Part shown: piece after piece, positions 33,933 through 45,348 of the stretch
Numbering within the stretch: position 1 is the stretch's first letter
How the letters are laid out: each line of letters opens with the position of its first letter
Notes under the pieces: model-generated
The model's input: the letters and a program-made list of their open reading frames with translations, nothing else
Told to the model about the DNA's origin: nothing
Database searches by the model: none
Source of the DNA: Chrysomallon squamiferum
Taxonomy: Eukaryota; Mollusca; Gastropoda; Neomphalida; Peltospiridae
Reading direction: 5' to 3'
NCBI GenBank assembly: GCA_012295275.1
Contig: CM022674.1
Location: 10,926,675 to 10,990,674, forward strand
DNA: 64,000 bases
Made by a program: the position numbers and the translations under genes

Positions 33933-34106
33933 CTTTCTCCCTGACTGACATCCTGAAGGACATTGGTCACTCTGCTGGTCAAACATTCTCTGACTTTGCT
34001 CTGTCTCAGATTATTGATAAACTGGACATTGGTCAGTATTTGAAAGACCCAATGTGTGATAGGACGTCTATGCCATATCTTGGAGCAGTCAACAATTGGA
34101 AAAATA
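33933..34106 (+). CDS. Exon 47: unit U8, exon C
   Basis: Phase 1 to phase 1, 174 bp. FSLTDILKDIGHSAGQTFSD, helix to LDIGQYLKDPMC (c10), tail NNWKN before gtaaga. The short intron to 34348 is AT-rich. Confidence 0.88.
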
Positions 34107-34348
34107 GTAAGACTGTTGTCAAATTTGTTATTTCTTACAAATATTTTAATGTTAACAGTTTATTAAATGTAAATTAAACTATTTTTAAATGATAATGGTA
34201 AGCATTTTGAAAAGTTAAAGAAAACTTTAAAATGTAGAAATATATACACAAAAAATAATATGGACATACAAACATGTGAAAACAGACTTACAATGAAATT
34301 TATTCACAGTGACATCATGTTATTTAGTTTCTTTTTATTCATTTCCAG

Positions 34349-34558
34349 ACTGCAGTTCTGAAATAGAGTTATCTACCCTGCCACAAGAGGTCACTTGTTA
34401 CCTGTCTGACCCCTGTGGAACTCTGGAGTGTTGTGTTGATGTTGACATCATAAAGAGATCTTTTTACCTCAAACTTGGAGTGGACTTCTGTGAATACACG
34501 TTAGTCGTGGCAATTGAAAACTTTGGCTTCACGAAAACACTGAATATTTTAAAATTTG
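34349..34558 (+). CDS. Exon 48: unit U9, exon A
   Basis: Phase 1 to phase 1, 210 bp. NCSSEIELSTLPQEVTCYLS, DPCGTLECC and VDFCEYTL give c1-c6; ends LKFG, without the usual Trp. The last bases recur in diverged form just downstream (AATATTTTAACATTTGGTTAG near 34610). Intron 34559-35124 is otherwise AT-rich. Confidence 0.9.
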
Positions 34559-35124
34559 GTAAGTATTTTTGGCATGTAATTTTAACTAATGAATTTTTTT
34601 TTTTTAAACTGAATATTTTAACATTTGGTTAGATATTTTAATAAATATTTTAACTAATGAAAGAGTTAGAACTTAATATTTTAAAATTTTGAAACTATTT
34701 TTAATACTGAATTTTAATTAACAAAAATGTTATTAAAGTTTCAAAGAATAGTAATGTTTTGTAAAAAAATGTGACTAAAAATATTTTATTTACTTGAACA
34801 TTCAACACAGTTTTGATCTACTATTATATGGCACTATCTAAGCATCTAAACATTATTGTTATTGTTACTATTTTTTTTGTTGAAATATAACAGATAAATC
34901 ATTATGCATTTTGTCATTTATGGAAAAGTCTATTTAATTATACTCTCATATGCATGGAAATAATTGGTAATACTTGATTTATGTTTTGATGTATATAATT
35001 TTAAATTATATAATTTGATCTGTATAAATTATATATCACTGTGTGGATAAATGTTATACATTTTATTATTGATAACAATATCATGTTATGATATCAAAAA
35101 TAATTATATTTTTTTATTTTAAAG

Positions 35125-35167
35125 GAATATGGCAAAAGTTTGCCTTGAACAACTTCATTAACATTCA
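35125..35167 (+). CDS. Exon 49: unit U9, exon B1 (43 bp)
   Basis: Microexon GIWQKFALNNFINI with a split His, phase 1 in, phase 2 out, donor gtaagt. Intron 35168-36065 contains AC-rich DNA (35654-35890). Confidence 0.85.
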
Positions 35168-35653
35168 GTAAGTTCTTGTAAAATATTTTAACCTGTTTTC
35201 TTGTGTATTATATAATTTAGTACATCCAAGTCAGTCAGTTCTTTGTATCTGGCTGAATACAAGAGAATCACATTTTTGGAAAGAAATTTTCCTGTCTATT
35301 ATCAGAATTTTTTTTAATAAAGTTTTAATGTAAGTTGTGTTTAAAGTATTTAAAGAGAATACTTAAAATCTGGATAAATATTAACAAAGAAGTCAGATTT
35401 TAATTATATTTGGTTATTTTTTATTCACTAGCATTGAATTTTGTTTTTAAAAATATATGTATGTAAGACAAACATACACACACACATTCATGTGAAGATA
35501 TATACAAACACATATACACATTTAATGCAATAACAAGCAGGTACAGTAATAAAAACTCACAGACACATAAACAAATATAGATACAAACACATACAAACAT
35601 GTACCTGTAGATATACAAATATACATACACAAGAACATATAACACACAAATAC

Positions 35654-35861
35654 ATGCATCCACACATGCAGCCACACACACTCACACACACACACACACT
35701 CACACACACTCACACTCACACACACATACACAGACACACACAGACACACAAACACACAGACACACACACACAGACACACACACACACACACACACTCACT
35801 CACTCACACACACATACAGTCACACACACACAGACACACACACACAGACACAAACACACAG

Positions 35862-35890
<29 letters not shown>
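35654..35890. repeat. AC-rich tract
   Basis: (AC)n with ACAG and ACTC interruptions; the open frames on both strands are repeat products. Confidence 0.93.
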
Positions 35891-35892
<2 letters not shown>

Positions 35893-36065
35893 CATGCATC
35901 CACATACAGCTACAAACACAGACTCACATACATATATATTCCATTCACTCCTTGCATCGTATTATTACACAGTAACAACAATGATAACACTTAGTCTAGT
36001 GTACTATTTCTTACGTACTATTTCTAATGTTTAATGTACTATGTATTATTTCTGTTTGTGAACAG

Positions 36066-36226
36066 TTTCATGATAGCAGATCTGACAGATAAGAGGAAGT
36101 TTGTCATCTCACTAAACGTGAGTGTGTGCTTGGAGAGAGACAGCTGTATTTTCACATTTCCCGTTCTAGACAACGTGCTCATGTCAAAACCTCTCTGTGA
36201 CTGGGCTGCAGTTACAGCTTTGTCAG
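36066..36226 (+). CDS. Exon 50: unit U9, exon B2
   Basis: Phase 2 in, phase 1 out. FMIADLTDKRKFVISLNVSV, CLERDSC and KPLCDW give c7-c9. Intron 36227-36826 is very AT-rich and contains a perfect 42-bp inverted repeat (36372-36488) and a short (GT)n run. Confidence 0.9.
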
Positions 36227-36371
36227 GTATTTCACATTATTTATTTATTTATTTTTTGTTTTTATTTCATTTTTTTATTTATTTTATATCTTTCATTAGT
36301 TTACATTTGTAAATGCAATGTTTGTGTACTTATTTATTATATTACATTCCATTATATTTATTATACTTGTT

Positions 36372-36488
36372 ATAAAATGCTATGTAATATAATACATATA
36401 AATTAATATAATGCAATTGCATTGTGGTATATATTATATTTTATTACATTATATTAATTTATATGTATTATATTACATAGCATTTTAT
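36372..36488. repeat. Perfect 42-bp inverted repeat, 33-bp loop
   Basis: Left arm 36372-36413 (ataaaatgctatgtaatata and on) and right arm 36447-36488 are exact reverse complements. AT-rich; could form a strong hairpin or be a small hairpin-type transposon. No clear target-site duplication seen. Confidence 0.93.
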
Positions 36489-36826
36489 TGTATTTTTATG
36501 TTATATTATGTAACATAATTTTCACTGATGATGTCTTGGCTATTGATATTAATGGATTCATAAATTATTTTCTTAATACATCACATTCAGATTACCCTCT
36601 TATATATATTCATAAAGCACTATGTTGGTAATCCCTATAATAGAAGTAGTTTTGTGTGTGTGTGTGTGTGTAACTTTTTATGTATTAAATTTCATGTATG
36701 ATATTACATTTGCATTACATCACATATTTTATTATATTACATTACATTATATTGTATCAGATAATATTTATATTATATATTAAGTTACATTAGCCAGTAT
36801 TATACAATGTTATATTATTTTTACAG

Positions 36827-37000
36827 ATTTCTCAGTGGACACATTTCTGACTGACATGAAGGTAGACTTGACAAAGTCTCTGACAACATCAGTTGCTGAT
36901 CAGTTTTTTGAAAAACAGGGAATTGGAAAATACTTGAAAAATCCACAGTGTTCCCAGGAATCTGCAGAATACAAACCTAGTACAGAGGGCTGGAAGAATG
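36827..37000 (+). CDS. Exon 51: unit U9, exon C
   Basis: Phase 1 to phase 1, 174 bp. FSVDTFLTDMKVDLTKSLTT, helix to GIGKYLKNPQC (c10), then YKPSTEGWKNG. Donor gtacaa is weak. Intron 37001-37432 has an (AT)n run near 37229-37259. Confidence 0.88.
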
Positions 37001-37225
37001 GTACAATAGTCTCCACTTTTATTTCTTTTTATTTCTCTTTAAGTTTTATATATGTATATATATCTTTTTTAGTAGTATTTGTTTATAATGGCATACATGC
37101 ATTCATGTGCAGTCACACACACCCACATAGATTCAATATAATAAACAAAATAAAAGAATGTAGACACACACAGACACAAACAAACTCGCAAATATATATA
37201 TATCTTTGTGTATGTGTTTATTATG

Positions 37226-37263
<38 letters not shown>

Positions 37264-37432
37264 AAAACCAGTGGACTCTGTGAAAACTAAAATGAAACAA
37301 TAATCCATCTTTAATTATTTAAATTAATACAAACCTTACATGAAACAGACACTGTTTAAGTCAGCACTTTACCTGAATTAAAATGTATACTTTCTTTTCA
37401 ACTGACTTATCAAAATGTTTATTTATTACTAG

Positions 37433-37648
37433 ACTGCCCTGTGCCAGGAGTAGACAGCTATTTGCTGAAACTGTCAGGAACTTCGTGTCATATTGGAACT
37501 GCCTGCACTGAAATTGAGTGTTGTATTAAAACAGATTTCCTGCCTCGCACATTTAACACATTCATCAGTGTGGACATGTGTAACTCTGTCCTCAGTTTGA
37601 GACTGGAGAATGTTGAATACAGACAAACACTTCTTTCCTATACCTGGG
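37433..37648 (+). CDS. Exon 52: unit U10, exon A
   Basis: Phase 1 to phase 1, 216 bp. DCPVPGVDSYLLKLSGTSCH, TACTEIECC and VDMCNSVL give c1-c6; ends YTWG before gtaaga. Its last about 50 bases plus donor are duplicated in the intron at 37779-37835. Confidence 0.9.
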
Positions 37649-37663
37649 GTAAGAAAATATGTT

Positions 37664-37860
37664 TATAACACATTTGAAGTAAATATGTTTTTTAGTGTTT
37701 TTGTGTGTGTGTGTGTGTGTGTACTAACTGGAGAATGTGTGTGTGAAAATGTGTGTGTGTGTGTGTGTGTGTAAATACTAACTGGAGAATGTAGAATACA
37801 GACAAACACTTCTCTCCTATACCTGGGGTAAGAAATTATGTTTATACACATTGGAAGTAT

Positions 37861-37916
<56 letters not shown>

Positions 37917-37950
37917 ACTAACTGGAGAATGTAGAATGTGTTTGTGTTTT
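37664..37950 (+). repeat. (GT)n tracts and duplicated end of exon 52
   Basis: 37779-37835 repeats the last about 50 bases of exon 52 with its donor (actcctatacctggg/gtaaga-like). A shorter piece (actggagaatgtagaat) occurs again at 37919, each time next to (GT)n. Confidence 0.9.
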
Positions 37951-38045
37951 TGAGTATGCTTTAGTGAATGTGTGTTTGGATGTTTTTGTTTGTATATGTA
38001 TGTCATATATGAATGGGTATGGATGTATGTGTATGTGTGTGGCTA

Positions 38046-38087
<42 letters not shown>

Positions 38088-38275
38088 TTTGTTTGTTAAT
38101 GTGTCTTTCTGTTTATGTGTTTGCTGTTTTACTATAGATGTCAGTATTCAAACTTTCTGTCTATCCATTTCCATGTAGTCATATGCTTATTTCTTAATTT
38201 TCATCAGCATCTCGTTATTATTAAACATTTTTTAATGATAATTTGTATTTAATTAATTTTTACATTTTCTTACAG

Positions 38276-38318
38276 GTCAGGCAGGTCGTTTTTATGTGAA
38301 AGGATTGTTGAGAATTGA
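38276..38318 (+). CDS. Exon 53: unit U10, exon B1 (43 bp)
   Basis: Microexon GQAGRFYVKGLLRI with a split codon, phase 1 in, phase 2 out, donor gtgagt. Intron 38319-38686 is AT-rich with nothing recognised. Confidence 0.85.
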
Positions 38319-38686
38319 GTGAGTACTGGATATACATTTTTCTTTTATAGTCATTTAAAATCTGTAATCAAACACACTAAGGGTTTGAATTTATTTGGAT
38401 GTCAGAAATACATTCCAAAATTAATGTTTAATGTTTTACAGAGGACAGCAGTGATTCTTGAACTGTAATTATTGTAAATGTTCAATGGAAGCTGGAATAT
38501 TAAATAAAATAGTGATGATAAAGAAATTTTTTTTTTTTTTTAATGTGAAAATAGTTTTAAAAAAGAAGAGAAAAGGAGTGAAAAATATATATTTCAGTAA
38601 ACATGCATTTATTTATATTTGGAGAGTAGGTTATGTATAACTAATAATTTAAACAAGAACATTTTTATAAAATATTTTTTGTTTAG

Positions 38687-38847
38687 TTACAAACTGGTGG
38701 ACAACAAGGCAGAGAACAAAGTGGAGATAACTCTAACTCTGAGTGTCTGTCTAAAGGAAAGTGAATGTCTGTATGAAAAGAAAATTCTTGATCAAGCAAA
38801 AATACCAAAACCACTGTGTGACTGGAAGGGTATGGTGGATGCAAGGT
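38687..38847 (+). CDS. Exon 54: unit U10, exon B2
   Basis: Phase 2 in, phase 1 out. YKLVDNKAENKVEITLTLSV, CLKESEC and KPLCDW give c7-c9. I chose the donor gtaagt at 38848 over gtgtaa two bases upstream because only it keeps phase 1. The intron holds an irregular GTTGAAACACTATAACAT-type repeat. Confidence 0.87.
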
Positions 38848-38919
38848 GTAAGTGACATCACCAAATTGTTTTTTTATTTTTCATGTTATAAGAAAATATT
38901 TCTTTGAAACTTTGTTGAA

Positions 38920-39140
38920 ACACTATAACTTGATGTTGAAATACAACCATATGTTGACCACTGTATCATGTTGTCGAAACCTACATGATGTTTTTGAAAC
39001 AGTATAACATTTTTTTGAAACACTATAACATTGTCGAAACACTATAACATGTTGAAACACTATATCCTGTTGTTGAAATCTTATAACATATTGTTGAAAC
39101 ACTATAACATTTTGTTGAAATACTATAGCATGTTGTTGAT
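38920..39140. repeat. Irregular GTTGAAACACTATAACAT repeat
   Basis: About nine imperfect copies of a 17-22-bp phrase in the intron before exon 55. Confidence 0.85.
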
Positions 39141-39206
39141 TTCATGATTTACTTTCCTTAGTTACCTATTTATTTATTTATTTATTTACATGTTTCAATT
39201 TAACAG

Positions 39207-39392
39207 CAATGTCTGTGACAAGCTGGTTGAAAGACAAAGGTTTGGAAGTGACAGATGATCTGAACAAACTGAGTCAGATGATGCTCTTACAACTTGAACA
39301 TGAACTGGGGGTCTCACCCTACCGTCTCACCCCTCCATGTAAACACAGCGACCCCACCTACTCCCCTGCAGACGACAAGAACTGGAAAAACG
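39207..39392 (+). CDS. Exon 55: unit U10, exon C
   Basis: Phase 1 to phase 1, 186 bp. MSVTSWLKDKGLEVTDDLNK, helix to ELGVSPYRLTPPC (c10), then YSPADDKNWKNG. Slightly longer than the usual 174-bp form. Intron 39393-39854 is AT-rich with nothing recognised. Confidence 0.88.
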
Positions 39393-39854
39393 GTAAATCA
39401 CATTTTCACTGTGCAATAAGTAAAAAGAAAAAAGAAAATGAGGTTTTCAGGATATTTTAAATATTTGCCTGGAAATAAGTTCATGAAAAAACTACTAAAT
39501 TTCAAATGTTTAGTGAATTATGACGTCATTCCTGAATAAGGCCATTTTTAGAAGTTAAAATGTTTTTTTGTCAGACTTTGAAGCAGTTATTCTTAGCTTA
39601 TTTTTGAGTGCTCCATTTTTTTTTTAATGTGTAGCTTTGAATACATTGAAATTGTTTTATTTGTTTCTAATTCAGTAGTAACTAATAACCAGAATACAGT
39701 ACAGCTTAAAAATATTTTGCCAAAAGCTATTTTTGTCACAACTGATAATAATAATTTTGTTTTTTACAATTTTTATGAATACAAATTGATGATAATTTCA
39801 TCAACTGTTTGTTATTTTTAACAATTTGTTTGTGTCAAAAATCTAATTTGACAG

Positions 39855-40064
39855 AGTGTTCTTCACCAATGATGTTGTTGAAGTTGCCACAAGAAGCGCG
39901 ATGTCACATTGACAGTAGTTGCTCAGCCATTGACTGCTGTGTTGAAGTACCCATCATAAAGAGAACTCTTCAAATGACCTTTGACCTCAATTTTTGCCAG
40001 CTGACCCTTAACCTGGCACTGGAAAAACTGAAATATTCAATTTCATTGATGACCTATAAATGGA
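39855..40064 (+). CDS. Exon 56: unit U11, exon A
   Basis: Phase 1 to phase 1, 210 bp. ECSSPMMLLKLPQEARCHID, SSCSAIDCC and LNFCQLTL give c1-c6; ends YKW with Ser/Asn at the split codon, donor gtgcgt. Intron 40065-40667 is AT-rich with a TTTA run. Confidence 0.88.
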
Positions 40065-40667
40065 GTGCGTACAATTTGAGATTTAAAACAACATGTAGAA
40101 AATTTTAACAATATATATTTATTTTTATTACTGATTTAAAAAAAAAAATTAATTATGTATAATAATTATGTATATATTTAATTATTTTATTATTGTGATT
40201 ATTATTATTATTGTTATTCTTGTTGTTGCTATTATTTTTTTGTTTATTTGTATATATTTATTTATTTATTTATTTATTTAATTTCATGAAAGAATATGTA
40301 TAGTAACTGGTTTTCTATTATTTTTTGTATATATATCAGTATTTTTTTTTATATATTCTGAATACTGTTCTTAGAGAAATATGAAAACTAATGAATTCTA
40401 ATAATAAATGTTATATAACAGCAAATAAGAATTCTTACCTATGAAGTCTAATGAGATATACTAAATATTTTATAAACTTCAAAATAACAAGTAAAAGCTC
40501 TTTATATACCATGTAGGAAACATGTGTAAGAACTGATATTGTTATTGTTAATTTTATTTAGGCTATATTTATTCCTGGTGAGGTGTAAAATTACTTCTCA
40601 TTTATAATACATGAATTATATATTTTCTCAATGAATCAGTTTATAAAATTATATTTTTTATTGACAG

Positions 40668-40710
40668 ACACTGAAAATGATTTTATTCTTGGATCACTTG
40701 CTAGACTAAG
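40668..40710 (+). CDS. Exon 57: unit U11, exon B1 (43 bp)
   Basis: Microexon NTENDFILGSLARL with a split Ser, phase 1 in, phase 2 out, donor gtcagt. The intron has TCTA/TCTG tetranucleotide DNA. Confidence 0.82.
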
Positions 40711-41004
40711 GTCAGTTTGCAGTATTTTATTTGTCAGTATCTATCTCTCTGTCTATCTGTATCTATCTGTCTATATTTGCCTATTGATGCATCTGTCTGT
40801 ATGTATGTCTACATAACTGTTTGGCTGTTTCTTTAAATGTCTCTCTATCTACCTATCTACATATTTATCTGTTTCTGTCTATCTGTCCATCCATGCATCC
40901 ATGCGTCCATCTTTCTATCTATCTGTCTGTCTGTGTATATCTGTCTGATAAAAAAACCTGAGAAATAAATAATTTATTAGAAGTGTTGTTTGTTTGTCTC
41001 ACAG

Positions 41005-41162
41005 TTACAAGATAGAACACAGACCTGTGTTACAGAAAGTGCTGCTGGACGTGTCTGTGAAGTTTTGTATTGGAGAAAATTGTTTTCTTGATTTCCCAGT
41101 CTTCACCCAGGCTGAACTCTCGTACTCACCATGTACACCCAGCCTGCCAGTCCCATTTCAGG
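41005..41162 (+). CDS. Exon 58: unit U11, exon B2
   Basis: Phase 2 in, phase 1 out. YKIEHRPVLQKVLLDVSVKF, CIGENC and YSPCTPSLP give c7-c9. The last about 40 bases and donor are duplicated at 41204-41260, and the intron also has a 120-bp (GT)n tract. Confidence 0.87.
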
Positions 41163-41262
41163 GTAAAAATAAAATAAAATCAGTATGTGCTAACTGTAGT
41201 TGTATTCACCATGTATACCCAGCCTGCCAGTCCCAGTTCAGGGTAAAAATAAAATAAAATCA
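41163..41262 (+). repeat. Duplicated end of exon 58 with donor
   Basis: 41204-41260 repeats caccatgtatacccagcctg and ccagtcccagttcag/ggtaaa, the exon end and its donor, in tandem with the original. Confidence 0.92.
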
Positions 41263-41397
41263 GTAATAATATTAAAATGCATTGTCATGGTACCATCCTT
41301 CTGCAAGTTTGAATTTTTGAACTTTCTGATCTATGCATTAAAGAAATGGATAAGAGAAAATAAATTTAGGATTTGTTTATTGTTGAGATTCTTAACA

Positions 41398-41521
<124 letters not shown>

Positions 41522-41702
41522 GCACCACTATCTCTGTATTTTTTAACTGTAGATCATCTTCAACCAACAATTAATAAAACGTTTTAATTATTGTAATATT
41601 TTAATTACTCTCTATTGTTCTATTCATTATTATATAAGCATATTATATATATATATTACATAAAATATTGTACTGAATACATAATTATGTTTTTTTTTAA
41701 AG

Positions 41703-41759
41703 GTGTTTCTTTTGATTTCTGGAACACCGCAAAATGTCAGCTATCTGCAGCAGACAACA
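41703..41759 (+). CDS. Exon 59: unit U11, shortened exon C (57 bp)
   Basis: Phase 1 to phase 1: GVSFDFWNTAKCQLSAADN. Starts like other C exons (FDFW) and keeps one Cys (c10) but lacks the central helix and the GWKNG tail. Donor gtaagt begins an 81-bp, four-copy array. The rest of the intron to 42519 is AT-rich with nothing recognised. Confidence 0.78.
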
Positions 41760-42075
41760 GTAAGTTTAATGTCAATTTTAACTCTGTTTTTACATCTTTG
41801 TCTTTTAACCATGTTTGAAAGGATTACCTATATAACAACAGTAAGTTTAATGTCAGTATTAGCTCTGTTTTTACATCTTTGTCTTTTAACCATGTTTGAA
41901 AGGATTACCTATATAACAACAGTAAGTTTAATGTCAGTATTAGCTCTGTTATTATATCTTTGTCTTCTAATCATGTTTGACAGGTTTACCTATATAACAG
42001 CAGTAAGTTTAATGTCAATTTTAACTCTGTTATTACATCTTTGTCTTGTAATCATGTTTGACAGTAATCAGAGCT
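41756..42075 (+). repeat. 81-bp donor-side tandem array, four copies
   Basis: Donor phrase aacag/taagtttaatgtca begins at 41760 and recurs at 41841, 41922 and 42003. Confidence 0.95.
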
Positions 42076-42519
42076 CTCCCGTGTGTTCATTTATGTAAAC
42101 TATTTCCATGTTTTTATATCATATTTATTACCTATTTTATATTTGTTTCAGTCTTTTGATTGAATATGTCTGAAAAAAAATGTGTTTATGACCTCTCCCT
42201 ATAAAATTACAATCTCTTCTTGTTTTTATGTGGAAATTATTATTCATTGTTGTACTTATTTCAATATAAAGGAGTAGTTATGATAAGAATCCATTTATCA
42301 TTTTATAAACTTAATCAATAAAATTATATAATTAAGCTAAGTATTTGAAATAAAAAAAAACATTTGAATTTCTCTGATGTATTTTTATATATTATGAAAA
42401 TGAAATATTGTAAATAGGATCTCCAGCAGTTTTTTTGTTTTTAGATTTTCTTTTTTGTTGTATTTGTATTTAAAAATGGTTCACTTTATGGTAACTGTTT
42501 TTATGCTGTGTATGTTTAG

Positions 42520-42732
42520 ATTGTGCTGCAGATCTGCCTAAAGCTTTGAATGGACTTTGTTCTGTTGCTGACAGCTGTGTTGGTATCAAGTGCTGTGTTC
42601 CCCTTGATCTTCATAACCTTGGAACTTACCACCTCCTGGCTGGCATCAACATCGACTACTGCAACAGCCAGAAAGTTAATATCTTCATAGAACAGAAATC
42701 ATGGCAGAAGGATTTGTCCACTTTTGTGTTTG
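42520..42732 (+). CDS. Exon 60: unit U12, exon A
   Basis: Phase 1 to phase 1. NCAADLPKALNGLCSVADSC, VGIKCC and NIDYCNSQ give c1-c6; ends FVFG before gtgagt. The most diverged A exon at its end. Intron 42733-43479 contains long (CT)n blocks. Confidence 0.85.
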
Positions 42733-43147
42733 GTGAGTTTTGAAAATAAAATTTTAAAAATGATACAGTAAGAAATCATTTTAATTATTTTGTTTTGGTA
42801 TTTTTATTTTTATTTTCCTCTGACTCTTTTGTTCTGTCTTTGGTTTTTCTCTCTGTCTCTTATTTTTTCTCTCTCTCTCTCTTTGTCTCTGATTGTTTCA
42901 GTCTCTCTCTGATTCTCTCTGAGCCTGTCTCTCTTTCAGTCTATCTTTTTCAGATTCTTTAACATTCTCTCCATTGTTATTGTCTCTCTGTCTCTCTTTT
43001 TGATTGTCTCTGTATCTTTCATTCCCGTATGTGTCTCTGTTTTAGTCTCTCTTTCTGACTGTCTCTGTGTCACTATATCTTTCTCTGTCCTTCCCTCCCT
43101 CTCTGTCTATATTTCTGTTTGTCTTTCTGTCCATCTATATCTGTTTA

Positions 43148-43149
<2 letters not shown>

Positions 43150-43220
<71 letters not shown>

Positions 43221-43265
43221 ATAAATATAAATAATAATGTTATCATTTACACCATTAATATCTGT

Positions 43266-43352
<87 letters not shown>
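43150..43352. repeat. Two (CT)n blocks in a duplicated segment
   Basis: Two long CT runs separated by acataaatataaataataat and ttatcatttacaccattaat. The same spacer follows the second block, so the whole segment is duplicated up to the exon 61 acceptor region. Confidence 0.92.
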
Positions 43353-43355
<3 letters not shown>

Positions 43356-43479
43356 AGCTATCTGTCTATTTATCTAACTAGCTATCTGTCTATTTATCTA
43401 ACTATCTATCTATCTACATAAATCTAAATAATAATGTTATCATTTACACCATCAATATCTGTTTACTCTGTTACTTCAG

Positions 43480-43705
43480 AGGTAGAACATACAGAGAAGG
43501 TTGGAGAGGCTATCACTGTGATGTACGCAGTCAACAAAACAAGTTCTCTGTTCTCCCTGTCCCTGGGGCTGAGAATCTGTGTCAGGAACGACGTCAGTGC
43601 ACTGACTGACTGTGTGGACAAACAGCTGCTGGACAGTGTCATCTTCATGAAACCAGACTGCAGCCTGCCAGCCAGACGTCGCAAGAGAAGCAGCTTTGTA
43701 GATGA
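43480..43705 (+). CDS. Exon 61: unit U12, fused B exon with furin-type site
   Basis: Phase 1 in, phase 2 out, 226 bp. One exon does the job of B1 and B2: VEHTEKVGEAITVMYAVNKT, then LRIC, LTDC and KPDC (c7-c9). It ends PARRRKRSSFVD; R-x-K-R/S (cleavage after 43688) fits the furin consensus, so the chain may be cut here in the secretory pathway. No C exon follows. Intron 43706-44197 is AT-rich with irregular ATTGGTGGGT/GAAAA repeats. Confidence 0.87.
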
Positions 43706-44197
43706 GTGAGTGAAAAACTGCTTTATGCTGGTATCACAGCAGCTGAACGGGTGTTTTGGTTCATTGGTGGGTGTGGTTGAGAAAAATAATTAAATGGATT
43801 ATTGGTGGGTATTAAGAGGAAAATGAGTAAATTTGTTTATGGATTGTAATCAGTTGAAAATAAGAAAATTAGCTGGTGCTGTATTTGAAAAAGTAAGTTA
43901 ACTGGTTGTTGGGTGGTATGATAATGAAAAATGAGTCAACAGGATTGACAGGTGGTTTTTATAGTGGAAAAGTATTATATTATTGACAGTAGATATTAGA
44001 ATATTAAAATGAAAGTGTAGGTTGGTGGATGAAAATAAATAAATTTGTTGATGGGTATTACAGTGGAAAATGGTTAAACTGATTGATGAAAATAATTTTT
44101 GAATAGAGTTAAATATTAAGTATTAAATTTTTTGGCATTCATTCATCTATTCAGTAATGCATTTTCCATTAATTCATTCACTTGTTTGTTTATTCAG

Positions 44198-44306
44198 ATT
44201 GCTGGAGCAGACGAGAGAGCCAAATGTTCTCGCCTCGCTACTGGAAGCTGCTGCAGCATCCAACCAACAAATCAGAGAAGTGTTTGACAGACTGGCAGCG
44301 CTGGAG
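44198..44306 (+). CDS. Exon 62: helical linker after the furin-type site
   Basis: Phase 2 in, phase 0 out. ELLEQTREPNVLASLLEAAA, then QIREVFDRLAALE: an amphipathic helix, possibly coiled coil. Donor gtgttc. The following intron is TTAC/TTTA tetranucleotide DNA. Confidence 0.8.
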
Positions 44307-44307
44307 G

Positions 44308-44545
44308 TGTTCACTTACTTACTTACTTGTTTACTTACTTAGTTAGTTAGTTACTTACTTACTTACTTACTTATTTAGTTATTTACTTACTTATTTACTT
44401 GTTTACATATTTATTTACTTATTCACTTACTTGTTTACTTGTTTGTATTTTTTTGTGTATTTATTTATCATTTAGTTATTGTTTATTTACTTACTTATTT
44501 ACTTATTTATTGTCTTTCTTATTTAGGTATTACTTATTTATTTAC
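44308..44545. repeat. TTAC/TTTA tetranucleotide tract
   Basis: Tetranucleotide run starting at the donor of exon 62. Confidence 0.9.
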
Positions 44546-44599
44546 TACTGATTTATTTATAACATATATATAATAACTGTCTTATTAATGTTATTAAAG

Positions 44600-44753
44600 G
44601 CTGCAGAAATTAAAACTCGACAGACAGCAACTAATGAAAATGATGTGTCTAATCTGAAAAGTGCTATTAAGTGTATGGGAGACAGGAATCCTACGACCCT
44701 CCTCTACACAGGAGAAGTAGGAGCAGGCTCTGCAGCAGTGGAAATAGAAGGAG
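44600..44753 (+). CDS. Exon 63: helical/charged segment
   Basis: Phase 0 in, phase 1 out. AAEIKTRQTATNENDVSNLK continues the helix, then KCMGDRNPTTLLYTGEVGAG. Donor gtatgt. Intron 44754-45121 carries a (GT)n run near 45030-45066. Confidence 0.8.
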
Positions 44754-45026
44754 GTATGTACTGTGCTGTTACCTAGTCTTATAGAGTCATATGTTTGTGT
44801 GTATTTTGTTTTTTGTGTTTGTATATTTGCAGGTAATGTGTTGTATGTCTATAATGTATACACACATATACACATACATACAAACAACAAATAGACATAC
44901 CCCACAATCTAGTTTCATAAAGATTACACTGTCCAGTAACTGTTTGTCTATAAAGTACGACATGTAGGTTTGTCTGTGGGTGAGCCTGTGTATTGAATGT
45001 TTTTATGTGAGTATGTATATTTTTTT

Positions 45027-45070
<44 letters not shown>

Positions 45071-45121
45071 CTATTAATTTTGGGTATCTGATGTGTGATA
45101 ATCAAAAATTGTTAATTACAG

Positions 45122-45348
45122 CTGAAAAGATTGTGGCTATGTTGGGTGGGGGAGTGCAGATTGCTGGACGACTTCATCAAACATTTGTGATTGGGAAAGG
45201 ACTGACCGGTGCTGGGGTGGAGCAGTTTGGTGTGAAGATGGCCAACATGACCCTGGCGGAGATGACCGCTCTGCTGGATGGGAAGAACATTGACCCTGAA
45301 CTTGCTCTGCAGCTGGCACGGGATATGAAAGATTTGACTCTTGCTTTG
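45122..45348 (+). CDS. Exon 64: Gly-rich and helical segment
   Basis: Phase 1 in, phase 0 out. EKIVAMLGGGVQIAGRLHQT, GKGLTGAGVEQFGVKMANMT, then a helix (MTALLDGKNIDPELALQLAR). I do not recognise it. The donor gtgaga opens a 43-bp array of eight copies. Confidence 0.85.

Noticed and set aside
43463-43684. Minus-strand open frame across exon 61
   Set aside because: Shadow of the GC-richer plus-strand exon. Similar shadows occur at 45112-45384, 48955-49248, 11601-11837 and 14596-14967.
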